In this document: piece by piece, positions 6,599 to 12,686 of the stretch
Position numbering within the stretch: the first letter of the stretch is position 1
Layout of the letters: each line of letters starts with the position of its first letter
Notes under the pieces: generated by a model
Database searches by the model: none
What the model was told of the DNA's origin: nothing
Seen by the model: only the letters and a program-made list of their open reading frames with translations
Translations under genes and position numbers: made by a program
From: a virus
Virus record (IMG/VR): IMGVR_UViG_3300047994_000175
Span: 1 to 28,682 of that record
Length of the DNA: 28,682 bases
Strand: one strand, 5' to 3'

Positions 6599-6816
6599 TG
6601 CAGCCGCTCGTATAGGCGGATCTGGAAGGGGTGGGGCGGGTTGCTCTTGCGCCAGTCGCAGCCGGACATGCCGGCGGCTGGCCAGCCGAGCGGCTCGGTC
6701 ACGGCGGAGTCGTAGCCGTTGTGGAGTTTGACCCGGACGCGGTAGATCTTGCCTTCGGCGCGGCCGTCGCAGTCGGACGGCAGGCGACCGGGGTTCTGGG
6801 ACAGGCGCTCACCCAT
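6595..6816 (-). CDS. Small hypothetical protein
   Basis: 73 residues with a beta-rich centre (GKIYRVRVKLHNGYDSAVTEP) and two Cys. No family recognised. It starts at ATG 6816 inside the last 8 bases of the small membrane-protein gene upstream and ends with ATGA into the next gene. The composition is unlike a shadow frame, and the coupling on both sides supports it. Confidence 0.65.
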   Translation of the reverse strand: MGERLSQNPGRLPSDCDGRAEGKIYRVRVKLHNGYDSAVTEPLGWPAAGMSGCDWRKSNPPHPFQIRLYERLQ

Positions 6817-6913
6817 GGGGTAGCGCTCCGAAATGGACGAGCACCCAATGGATCAGGGCAACCAGGAGGATGCCGGCGAGCAGCAACTCGACTGTGGTGA
6901 ACTGCAGCTTCAC
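6809..6913 (-). CDS. 34-residue single-span membrane protein
   Basis: GTG start at 6913 overlaps the upstream TGA (GTGA). The peptide is VKLQFTTVELLLAGILLVAL, then IHWVLVHFGALPHG: one hydrophobic span of about 19 residues with few charges. It stops 8 bases inside the next gene. It is below usual gene-calling limits, but it fills the only gap between two coupled genes exactly, and the hydrophobic composition is not expected by chance. It could be a small inner-membrane protein of the exclusion or regulatory kind; the function is unknown. Confidence 0.6.
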   Translation of the reverse strand: MKLQFTTVELLLAGILLVALIHWVLVHFGALPHG

Positions 6914-7149
6914 GGCACGAACTCGATCGGCTCGAAGTCTGCGGGGCGGCCGGCGGTACCCGGGAATACCCAGCGCTCGTTGCGCCAGGCCAGCACGCCG
7001 CAGATGGTGCCGTCGCTCGCGAGGTGCGGACCGCCGCTATGCGCGCGATCGTCCAGCGGTACAAAGCCGAGCAGCGCGCGGCGCTTGGGCGTCAAGGGCG
7101 CCGGCGCCCCGCGGCGCCGGCGCCGGCGGCTGGAGAGCGGCCGGTCCAT
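6910..7149 (-). CDS. Small hypothetical protein
   Basis: 79 residues: a strongly basic N-terminus (RPLSSRRRRRRGAPAP), then LLGFVPLDDRAHSGGPHLAS and a C-terminal WVFPGTAGRPADFEP. No recognised domain. It starts with TGATG from the GapR-like gene and ends with GTGA into the small membrane protein. The Arg tract suggests nucleic-acid contact, but GC-rich DNA also makes such tracts by itself, so confidence is moderate. Confidence 0.55.
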   Translation of the reverse strand: MDRPLSSRRRRRRGAPAPLTPKRRALLGFVPLDDRAHSGGPHLASDGTICGVLAWRNERWVFPGTAGRPADFEPIEFVP

Positions 7150-7385
7150 CAGCCCAGCCCCAGCGCCGCCTTATAGAGGTCGAGGATCGCCTCCATTTCC
7201 TTGCGGTCGTCGGGCGGCATTTTCCGCAGCCGGAAGATCTGGCGCATGATCTTCGGGTCGTATCCGACCGCCTTGCCCTCTAGGTAGACATCGCTGATGT
7301 CGTCGCTCATGCCCTTCTTCTCTTCCTCGAGGCGCTCGATGCGCTCGATCAGTTGGCGCAGGCGGTCGTCGGTTTCTTCGGCCAT
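7149..7385 (-). CDS. GapR-like (DUF2312) DNA-binding protein
   Basis: 78 residues matching the GapR/DUF2312 family over nearly the full length: RLRQLIERIERLEEEKKGM, then YLEGKAVGYDPKIMRQI and a C-terminal AILDLYKAALG. Caulobacter GapR is a nucleoid protein that clamps overtwisted DNA ahead of moving polymerases and stimulates topoisomerases. A phage copy could help phage replication or transcription, or compete with the host protein. Start ATG 7385 has GAAGGA 7 bases upstream; 11 bases separate it from the previous small membrane gene, one of the few gaps in this operon. Confidence 0.9.
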   Translation of the reverse strand: MAEETDDRLRQLIERIERLEEEKKGMSDDISDVYLEGKAVGYDPKIMRQIFRLRKMPPDDRKEMEAILDLYKAALGLG

Positions 7386-7396
7386 GGCAGGATCCT

Positions 7397-7534
7397 TCAG
7401 GCGGGCGGGTTCGGCTGGCGGCCGGTGAGGACGCGCCAGACGGTTTCGAGGGTGATGAAGACGAGGAGCATCGCGACGTGCGCGACGGTGCCGAGTGCGC
7501 CAATCCAGGCGCGGATGGGCGCGCCGCGGCTCAC
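7397..7534 (-). CDS. 45-residue single-span membrane protein
   Basis: GTG start at 7534 overlaps the TGA of the upstream gene (GTGA). The peptide has a short basic head (VSRGAPIRAWIG), a hydrophobic span (LGTVAHVAMLLVFITLETVW) and a basic tail (RVLTGRQPNPPA). It would insert once in the inner membrane. No homologue recognised. The coupling and the membrane-like composition support it. Confidence 0.6.
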   Translation of the reverse strand: MSRGAPIRAWIGALGTVAHVAMLLVFITLETVWRVLTGRQPNPPA

Positions 7535-7836
7535 GAACTGGCACCCAGGGTGATCTCGGCGGAAGTGATCGGGAGCCCCATCGACTTTCCGTATTCGTGC
7601 GTCCGCTCGAAAATGTTCCGCATCAGGCTGGCCGAAAGCTGGCTCCCGATCTCCATTGCAGCCAAGCCGGTTAGACCATCGCCAGCGGCGGTAATGACCG
7701 TGGTGAAAGCCTCTTGGGCGCGGTCGGCCGCTTGGCACGCGAGATCCACGATGACGGCTGCCTGATCGGCGGGCACACCGTTGCTCGCGATAGATCGCCG
7801 CAGCTGACGGCGCGCTGCTTCATCAAACGCGCTCAT
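7531..7836 (-). CDS. Hypothetical helical protein
   Basis: 101 residues, Ala-rich and predicted helical (FDEAARRQLRRSIASNG, QAAVIVDLACQAADRAQEAF), with a C-terminal segment FERTHEYGKSMGLPI. No domain recognised. Start ATG 7836 is preferred over an upstream ATG because GGGAGG lies 8 bases before it. It overlaps the end of the Cys-cluster gene by 14 bases. Confidence 0.7.
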   Translation of the reverse strand: MSAFDEAARRQLRRSIASNGVPADQAAVIVDLACQAADRAQEAFTTVITAAGDGLTGLAAMEIGSQLSASLMRNIFERTHEYGKSMGLPITSAEITLGASS

Positions 7837-8368
7837 GCTGCGAGCCTCCCGGGCAGGCCGCAGCCGACAAAGAGACAAACCCGGGTTTCGGGGTCGTCGG
7901 CCGAGCGGTCACAAACTCCGCAGAAGGCGACGCGCTGCGGGGGGGGGTCTGCTCCGCGCGCTGGCAGGCGGTGCAAAGGGTGCGATCGCCGGGCACCCAG
8001 GCACAAGGGCCGCCGAAGCCCCTGCAGGCATCATGCTCGGTGCAGCCGCAGCCGCGGCAAATCTGCGGCGCCTCAATATGCTCGAAGGCCAGCCCGGGCC
8101 CGACCATCTTGGCGAGCGCGAGCTGGGAATAGACGAAGGGATCGAAGCGGAAGGCGGCCAGAAAGACGGACATTTGATGCGTGGTCAGCACCGTCGTATC
8201 TGCCTCGATCGCGGTCAGGCAGGCGCGCAGCAGGCGCAGATCCCACAGGCTGACCGAGCGCTGCGCATAGTCCGATTGGACCATGCGCTCTGCCGCCTCG
8301 CCGATGGTGAGGCCGGCGGCCTCGCGGCGCATGCGCAGATAGGCGCCCGGCTGGAGCAGCGGCGCCAT
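7823..8368 (-). CDS. HTH-like phage regulator with C-terminal cysteine cluster
   Basis: 181 residues. Residues 7-25 (PGAYLRMRREAAGLTIGEA) look like the start of an HTH domain and match residues 18-36 of the neighbouring upstream protein. Residues 104-135 carry seven Cys (CRGCGC, C115, C122, then CTAC); this cluster with the intervening PCAWV is familiar from phage proteins and probably binds zinc. The C-terminus is Pro/Ser/Thr-rich linker. TGATG overlap with the upstream gene. A DNA-binding role is inferred; the target is unknown. Confidence 0.75.
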   Translation of the reverse strand: MAPLLQPGAYLRMRREAAGLTIGEAAERMVQSDYAQRSVSLWDLRLLRACLTAIEADTTVLTTHQMSVFLAAFRFDPFVYSQLALAKMVGPGLAFEHIEAPQICRGCGCTEHDACRGFGGPCAWVPGDRTLCTACQRAEQTPPRSASPSAEFVTARPTTPKPGFVSLSAAACPGGSQHERV

Positions 8369-8973
8369 CAGCGCGGGCTCTCGGCGGCGGCGATCGCCGC
8401 GGCGAGCTTGGCCTTGGCCTCGGTGACGATAGGCGCATCCTCGACCTGGGCGAGGACGTCCTGGGCGGCGCGAGCGGCATCGAGCAGATCGGGCGCGGCG
8501 GCGAAGAGATCGGGACCGTGCGCGCCGAAGTAGCCGGTGAAATGAACGAAGCGCCCCCGGCCGGTGTAGATTTCGCTCTCGACGGTCGCGCTGCCATCGC
8601 TGCCGCCGCGGCGCACCTTGAGCGCGGCCGCGGGCGTAGCTGCCGCATCGGTGGCAGCCTCGGCCATTTCCTCGGGAGTGGGCAGCGCTTCGCTGCAGGT
8701 GCCGGCGGCGAGGCTGAGGAAGACGTGATAGTTGAAGGGGAAGACTTGCAGGTCGCGCAGGCACCGGACCAGATGGCCGTAATCGCCGGGCGTGTCGGAT
8801 TCCATGGCGTGCAGATCGCGGCGCGTCCGTGGCCGATCGGCGGTCTTCGGCGAGAGCGCACGCACGGCAGAGTCGAAGGTGACGCCCGCGTTCAGGCGGC
8901 ATTTGCGCATGAACGCGCCCGGCGTCATGCGGGTGGTGCTGGGCACGGCAGGCGGGAAGCTCATGGCGTTCAT
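8368..8973 (-). CDS. HTH-like phage protein, paralogue of its downstream neighbour
   Basis: 201 residues from ATG 8973, chosen because GAGGAA lies 6 bases upstream; an earlier ATG at 9039 has no such site. Residues 18-40 (PGAFMRKCRLNAGVTFDSAV) align with the N-terminus of the next gene. The middle holds YGHLVRCLRDLQVFPFNYHV, and the C-terminal part, VESEIYTGRGRFVHFTGYFG then Ala-rich helices, is not shared. The 102 bases upstream (8974-9075) hold no further gene I can support. Confidence 0.7.
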   Translation of the reverse strand: MNAMSFPPAVPSTTRMTPGAFMRKCRLNAGVTFDSAVRALSPKTADRPRTRRDLHAMESDTPGDYGHLVRCLRDLQVFPFNYHVFLSLAAGTCSEALPTPEEMAEAATDAAATPAAALKVRRGGSDGSATVESEIYTGRGRFVHFTGYFGAHGPDLFAAAPDLLDAARAAQDVLAQVEDAPIVTEAKAKLAAAIAAAESPR

Positions 8974-9075
8974 GGCGATTTCCTCGGGCAGCAGAAAACC
9001 GCTCCCGGAAGCGCGTCGGCGCCGGGGCGGCTGGGTCATCGATTGGGTTGGGGTTTCAGCGCGTGGCGGGGCGGA

Positions 9076-9549
9076 TCAGGGCGGCTGGTGCTCCGGATCG
9101 ACGCCGGCAAGCGCGAGGCGCGCGGCCGAGAGCTTGAGGATCGCTTCCTCAACTTCGTGCAGCGCCTTGGCGCGGGCGCCGGCGGGCGCACCAGGCTGCG
9201 AGGCGAGCGCGATGGCGACCTCGGCCTCGGCGCATTCGTGGATCAGGTCGGGAAGCAAGGCGCCCAGCGCGATCGTCTGAGCGAAGCGCGCGGCGCCGGC
9301 GGCGTCGATCGCCGCGGAATAGTATTCGTAGATCGGCAGGCCCTGGCCGCCATGATCCACATAGGCGAGATCGAGCGCGATCGCCGCCTTGGTCGGGATC
9401 TCGCCGTCGGCGTCGGTGTCGCCCCATTTGCGCACGGTGCGCTCCTGGTAGCCGGTGATCTTGCCCATCTGCGGCCAGCCCTGGGGAAGGTGGCCAGCGA
9501 TGCGGGCGAGAGCCGTGTCGATGGTGAGGGGCGCGCGCAGCTTGGTCAT
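9076..9549 (-). CDS. CII-like phage DNA-binding protein (tentative)
   Basis: 157 residues. The N-terminal half (MGKITGYQERTVRKWGDTDA, then GEIPTKAAIALDLAY) has the layout of phage CII/CP76-type regulators, in which a helix-turn-helix is followed by a helix that senses the next repeat; the C-terminal half is helical. Such proteins activate lysogenic promoters. No conserved cofactor motif is visible. ATGA overlap with the 85-residue gene upstream. The family assignment is by pattern and may be wrong; a general HTH protein is the alternative. Confidence 0.6.
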   Translation of the reverse strand: MTKLRAPLTIDTALARIAGHLPQGWPQMGKITGYQERTVRKWGDTDADGEIPTKAAIALDLAYVDHGGQGLPIYEYYSAAIDAAGAARFAQTIALGALLPDLIHECAEAEVAIALASQPGAPAGARAKALHEVEEAILKLSAARLALAGVDPEHQPP

Positions 9550-9803
9550 GCCGTCACGTCCTTCGCCAGAAGCTGGTCACAGCGTCGAAGAAGGTCCGCC
9601 CGCGATGCATCGAAGCGGGTCTTGAGCCGGTCGTGCAGCGCCTGCGTGCGTTCGAGCATGGCCTGGACCAGAGCGATATCTGCTGAACCCAGGCGCGCCA
9701 TGACCCGGCGCAAGCGCTCGCACTCCGAATCCAGAGCCGAGATCGTGTCCGCGGTTTCCTGCAGATCGAGCGTGACGAAGGGTTTGCGTCGAGCCTTGCT
9801 CAT
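9546..9803 (-). CDS. Small coiled-coil hypothetical protein
   Basis: 85 residues from ATG 9803. Basic start (MSKARRKPF) then two helices with heptad-like spacing (ETADTISALDSECERLRRVM and QAMLERTQALHDRLKTRFD). No family recognised. It starts by ATGA overlap with the preceding minus-strand frame and ends by ATGA overlap with the CII-like gene. Confidence 0.7.
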   Translation of the reverse strand: MSKARRKPFVTLDLQETADTISALDSECERLRRVMARLGSADIALVQAMLERTQALHDRLKTRFDASRADLLRRCDQLLAKDVTA

Positions 9804-10081
9804 AGTGCCGACTCTCGGCGGCGTGCAGAAAAGGTGCCGGCCCCGCGGCGGGGGGTCAATCTCACGCGGTTCGCCCGGGGGCGCGGCCACGCCTCGCCTG
9901 GTGCACGCCCGCCGGCTGGCGCAGTCGGAGAAAGGACCCGCGCCGCGGTGACGCGCGGCGCGGGCAGTGATCCAGCCCGGGTCGTCGCGGGACCAGCTGG
10001 AATGGGGGCAAAAGCGAGCGCCGATTGCCGGAGACGGCTTGCGGGCGCGCTGATAGCCACGCGGTCCATGAGAGTAATCAT
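9800..10081 (-). CDS. Possible hypothetical protein, Pro/Arg-rich
   Basis: 93 residues from ATG 10081 (MITLMDRVAISAPASRLRQ), with GGAGGG about 10 bases upstream. It ends with ATGA into the next gene, like the rest of the operon. The protein is otherwise low complexity (Ala, Pro, Arg), and an 11-bp GC hairpin (9937-9964, loop GTGACG) lies inside it, so it may be non-coding leader or attenuator instead. I keep it because of the coupling. Confidence 0.4.
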   Translation of the reverse strand: MITLMDRVAISAPASRLRQSALAFAPIPAGPATTRAGSLPAPRVTAARVLSPTAPAGGRAPGEAWPRPRANRVRLTPRRGAGTFSARRRESAL

Positions 10082-10168
10082 GCGCGCCAGCCCTCCGCCC
10101 CGAGCGCCGTTGCCAGCGCCCGAGGCTTCGGCCATCCTGTGGTTGTCGAGACCTACAGGAAGAGCAGC

Positions 10169-10429
10169 ATGGACAATATCGAAGACGGGCTGCGCCTCGT
10201 GATGCTCCAGCACGTCATGAGCTTTCTTTGGTCGAACGTGATTGCGCAGGGACGGAGCGGCGAGGCAGCACTTGCTGAAGCGCGGCGCGTAGCCGAAGCC
10301 AGCTTGGCCAGCATTGCCCGCGTGGGTGGGGAGCACGGGGATATCAGCCATCGTCTCGTCCAGATCGAGGCAGACTTCTGGGAGTCCGTGATGGAGCGCG
10401 TTCGCGCGATGACGTCAGACCGTGCCTGA
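10169..10429 (+). CDS. Antisense-oriented small helical protein in the early operon
   Basis: 86 residues on the opposite strand to all its neighbours. Start ATG 10169 has AGGAAGAG 5-12 bases upstream. The protein is helical and amphipathic (MDNIEDGLRLVMLQHVMSF, then EARRVAEASLASIARV and IEADFWESVMERVRAM). No family recognised. Its 3' end overlaps the 3' end of the convergent gene 10344-10556 by 86 bases. Good codon-like composition argues it is real. It could be expressed in the lysogen or from a late antisense transcript that dampens the early operon. Confidence 0.65.
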   Translation: MDNIEDGLRLVMLQHVMSFLWSNVIAQGRSGEAALAEARRVAEASLASIARVGGEHGDISHRLVQIEADFWESVMERVRAMTSDRA

Positions 10430-10556
10430 GAGTCTCTATTTCCTTCGGCCCGGCACAGTCACCGCCATTGATGGGCCGCTGCTGCATCCGAACCAGCGCC
10501 TCGATCGCGATATCGAAAATCCGCTTTTCCTGCTCCGGGGTGAAGGGCGCGCTCAT
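10344..10556 (-). CDS. Small hypothetical early protein
   Basis: 70 residues. The first 46 (MSAPFTPEQEKRIFDIAIEA, LVRMQQRPINGGDCAG, then EIETLRHG) look like genuine protein; the Arg/Ser-rich tail reads through the 3' end of the convergent plus-strand gene. It starts by ATGA overlap with the Cro/YdaS-like gene, so it is the second gene of the early transcript. No function recognised. Genes in this position are sometimes anti-repressors or anti-defence proteins, but nothing here proves it. Confidence 0.6.
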   Translation of the reverse strand: MSAPFTPEQEKRIFDIAIEALVRMQQRPINGGDCAGPKEIETLRHGLTSSRERAPSRTPRSLPRSGRDDG

Positions 10557-10843
10557 GACTGATGCCTTTCGGCCGCGGATGCGCCGCCAGCGCCGTCAAG
10601 CATCGACGCTGGCGGCGAACCGGCGCCCTGTGCGCCGGATTCGAGAGGGTAGATGTCGGGGCGGATTTCGCCCCGAGGAATACCGGTCAGGCTTTCAGCT
10701 CGCAGGACGTGCTCGGCCGGGAGTTCCAGCCATCGCGATACGGTCGGCTGCGAGACGCCAAATCTTGCCGCCGCGGCGACTTGGCCGCCGAGCGCCTTCA
10801 CGACGTCGCGCAGCGCTTTGCGATTCGGGGTGTCCTGTGACAT
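10553..10843 (-). CDS. Cro/YdaS-family helix-turn-helix regulator
   Basis: 96 residues from ATG 10843; an upstream in-frame ATG at 10927 would run across both operators and is rejected. The HTH is clear: LRDVVKALGGQVAAAARFG, then VSQPTVSRWLELPAEHVLR, followed by the YdaS-typical ESLTGIPRGEIRPDIYP; the C-terminal 30 residues are low complexity. It is the first gene of the minus-strand early operon, divergent from the CI-like repressor, so it is the likely Cro of this phage. Its promoter overlaps operator 1, and the transcript would start about at the ATG. Confidence 0.88.
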   Translation of the reverse strand: MSQDTPNRKALRDVVKALGGQVAAAARFGVSQPTVSRWLELPAEHVLRAESLTGIPRGEIRPDIYPLESGAQGAGSPPASMLDGAGGASAAERHQS

Positions 10844-10851
10844 GCCGCATA

Positions 10852-10879
10852 CTGATATGCGAAAATGCATATACGTCAA
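10852..10879 (-). promoter_or_regulatory. Early (PR-like) promoter
   Basis: On the minus strand TTGACG (10879-10874) and TATCAG (10857-10852) are 16 bases apart. The 22-bp operator 1 fills the spacer, so a bound repressor would block RNA polymerase. The expected start is about 10845, 1-3 bases before the ATG of the Cro-like gene, making a leaderless or nearly leaderless mRNA. The whole early operon to 1.5 kb would be read from here. Confidence 0.65.
10853..10874 (-). promoter_or_regulatory. Operator 1 (CI/Cro binding site)
   Basis: 22-bp site read on the minus strand as GTATATGCATTTTCGCATAT plus CA. It contains the near-palindrome ATATGC-N6-GCATAT and matches operator 2, on the other strand, at 18 of 22 positions. 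It lies in the spacer of the early promoter. Confidence 0.8.
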
Positions 10880-10897
10880 CGGTAAAGTTGGGTGAAC

Positions 10898-10919
10898 GCA
10901 TATACATTTTTGCATATCG
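10898..10919 (+). promoter_or_regulatory. Operator 2 (CI/Cro binding site) at the repressor promoter
   Basis: 22-bp site on the plus strand, GCATATACATTTTTGCATAT plus CG, an inverted copy of operator 1 whose centre is 45 bases away. It ends 8 bases before the repressor ATG. A weak TTGGGT at 10888-10893 and the AT-rich part of the site could serve as -35 and -10. With no good Shine-Dalgarno sequence before ATG 10928, the repressor mRNA may also be leaderless, as for lambda cI from PRM. Confidence 0.75.
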
Positions 10920-10927
10920 GTGAACAA

Positions 10928-11593
10928 ATGGAGATCGTTCCCGAAAATCTAGATACAGCGATGCGCCGGGCGGGCGTCAATCAGTCCGAGCTGGCCGATC
11001 GCGTCGGGGTGACACAGCCCTCGATCGGGAGGCTATTGAGTGGCGAAACCAAGACAAGCCGGGTTATCGTCCTGATTGCCGAAGCGCTTCAGACTACGGT
11101 TGATTTCCTTACTGGTCGATCCAGCGAAGTGGCGCCTCCACCTGCACTCATCGGCAATGACCCTGAGATCGACGCTAGCGTCGATGTAGAAATTCTGGAA
11201 ATTGACCTCGCCTACGGAATGGGCGGCGGCATCTTTGTGAACGACGGCGCGGTGCGCGAGAATACCCTTACCTTCTCACGAAGCTGGTTGCGTAACTTCT
11301 CCAACGCTCCACCGGATTACCTGTTCTTCTGCCGCGGAGCCGGCGATTCGATGACGCCGACGATCCACGACAACGATATCGTGCTGATCGACCGCAGCCA
11401 GAACACGGTACGCATGCGCGACCAGATCTGGGCGGTGACCATCGGTGATTTCGGGATGATCAAGCGTCTTCGGCCGCAGGCTGATGGAACCGTACTCATC
11501 CTGTCCGACAATCCAAATGTACCGCCGGACACGGCCAGCGACGGCGAGATGTTTATCATCGGCCGCGTCGTAGCGATCGTGCGCAAGGTCTGA
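10928..11593 (+). CDS. CI-like phage repressor (XRE HTH plus S24 peptidase fold)
   Basis: 221 residues from ATG 10928; an upstream ATG at 10892 would add residues coded by the operator and is rejected. Residues 6-60 form the HTH (RAGVNQSELADRVGVTQPSI, then GRLLSGETKTSR). After a linker, the S24/LexA-type domain starts at EIDLAYGMGGG; the catalytic Ser is in GDSM (S141) and the Lys in MIKRL (K179). These repressors hold the prophage silent and cleave themselves with RecA. The linker has no Ala-Gly or Cys-Gly bond, so the cleavage site is unclear. It is divergent from the Cro-like gene. Confidence 0.92.
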   Translation: MEIVPENLDTAMRRAGVNQSELADRVGVTQPSIGRLLSGETKTSRVIVLIAEALQTTVDFLTGRSSEVAPPPALIGNDPEIDASVDVEILEIDLAYGMGGGIFVNDGAVRENTLTFSRSWLRNFSNAPPDYLFFCRGAGDSMTPTIHDNDIVLIDRSQNTVRMRDQIWAVTIGDFGMIKRLRPQADGTVLILSDNPNVPPDTASDGEMFIIGRVVAIVRKV

Positions 11594-11603
11594 GGGGCCG
11601 ACA

Positions 11604-12023
11604 TTGTCGCGCCCGCTCTCTTCGATGTCCCTGGCCGTTGTCGGAGCACAGTTCGACAACAAGCGAGGCCCCACCCGGATATTCGAGATCAACCTATGCA
11701 GGCCCGGCGAGCCGATCGAGCTCCGGCCGGAGCCGTCGAACCCGGCGGATCCTCGAGCGGTCGCCGTCTACAGCTGCAGGGGCGTGCAAATGGGCTATCT
11801 CAGCGCCGAGCGCTGTGGCCGGATCGGCGCGCTGATCTGCGAGGGGCGCGAGCTGCAGGCCGTGTTCCAGGAGCAAACGCACTATGGTGCGGTGATCAGG
11901 GTCGCCTTCGATGGTGAGGTCCCGGCGGTCTCGCTGGAAGACAAACCGCGCCCGGCCATTCGCACAGGCAGACAGCGGCTGGAGCCTGATTTCTATCCGG
12001 ACGAGGTGTGGCCTGATGATTGA
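11604..12023 (+). CDS. HIRAN-domain protein
   Basis: 139 residues. SLAVVGAQFDNKRG, then ELRPEPSNPADPRAVAVY and VQMGYLSAE follow the HIRAN pattern (a beta-barrel that binds single-stranded or damaged DNA ends, best known from HLTF/Rad5). No helicase is attached; it is a stand-alone HIRAN. TTG 11604 is taken as start because GAGGGG lies 6 bases upstream, whereas ATG 11625 has none. It follows the repressor by 10 bases and overlaps the lipoprotein gene by 8, so it is probably expressed with the repressor in lysogens. Confidence 0.82.
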   Translation: MSRPLSSMSLAVVGAQFDNKRGPTRIFEINLCRPGEPIELRPEPSNPADPRAVAVYSCRGVQMGYLSAERCGRIGALICEGRELQAVFQEQTHYGAVIRVAFDGEVPAVSLEDKPRPAIRTGRQRLEPDFYPDEVWPDD

Positions 12024-12597
12024 TCGATTTGCCCGCCTTGGCGCCGCCGGAGTCCTGATGATCTCGATCGCCGGCTGTGGACCTTCGACCGAGGATGCCG
12101 AGCAAATGCTGGCTTCGATGAAGCCGCAATGGCGGAAGCTTGATGATGGTAGCCTTTTCGCATCGGTTGCCGTGTCTGAACGGAGGTACTCGGCAGCCGT
12201 CAGATGTTGGATCGAGACGAAGGATTACCTTTGTTTGGATGCTGGCTCTTACGAGAACACGGGTATCACTCAAGTTGACATCGAACGGCGACCAGATTTG
12301 CCCACGCTGTTGTATGGCGGGCCCGCCCAAAAATCGGGATACAGCTGTGGCAGCTATTCGGGCTATCAGGAAGAAATCAGCCGTGATGGAAACACGCTGA
12401 TCTCCAACACGGTTGACGGTGAAACGCCGCGATGGAGCCGGCGCTTCGTCGCGAAATATATGGCGGCCAATGGCGTGAAGGGGATTAGCTGGTATCGGTG
12501 CCTGGAGATCCTCCAGGCGATCAAACAGGGCAGTTTCGAGACGCTCACCACGACTTCGATAACAAAGCCGATGATCACCGAGGGCTTAGAAAAATAG
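12016..12597 (+). CDS. Putative lipoprotein co-transcribed with the repressor
   Basis: 193 residues. Short signal peptide MIDRFARLGAAGVLMISIAGC with lipobox I-A-G-C21 and Gly at +2; the mature part has five or so Cys and Ser/Tyr-rich segments (SGYSCGSYSGYQEE) but no domain I know. GAGGTG lies 7 bases before ATG 12016. GC in sampled lines is about 52 percent against 60-plus percent around, which suggests separate acquisition. Its place behind cI fits lysogenic-conversion genes; phage lipoproteins in this place often block receptors or superinfection, a role inferred here only. Confidence 0.75.
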   Translation: MIDRFARLGAAGVLMISIAGCGPSTEDAEQMLASMKPQWRKLDDGSLFASVAVSERRYSAAVRCWIETKDYLCLDAGSYENTGITQVDIERRPDLPTLLYGGPAQKSGYSCGSYSGYQEEISRDGNTLISNTVDGETPRWSRRFVAKYMAANGVKGISWYRCLEILQAIKQGSFETLTTTSITKPMITEGLEK

Positions 12598-12648
12598 TCA
12601 GGGCCAGATGCTGCGCCCGTTTCCGATCCCGTTTGCGTCCATTAATTG

Positions 12649-12665
12649 TGCCTGATATTTAGGCA
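12649..12665. promoter_or_regulatory. Inverted repeat upstream of the winged-helix gene (candidate operator)
   Basis: TGCCT-N7-AGGCA lies 21 bases before ATG 12687. A TATGTT at 12675-12680 could be the -10 of a promoter whose transcript starts almost at the ATG, but no good -35 at the right distance is visible. An activator or the gene's own product may bind the repeat. Confidence 0.4.
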
Positions 12666-12686
12666 AAGTCCTGCTATGTTCTGCCG

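Noticed and set aside
9937-9964. Strong GC hairpin as a terminator
   Set aside because: Perfect 11-bp stem but no T-run on either strand (only TCCTTTCTCC on the minus side), and it may lie in a coding frame.
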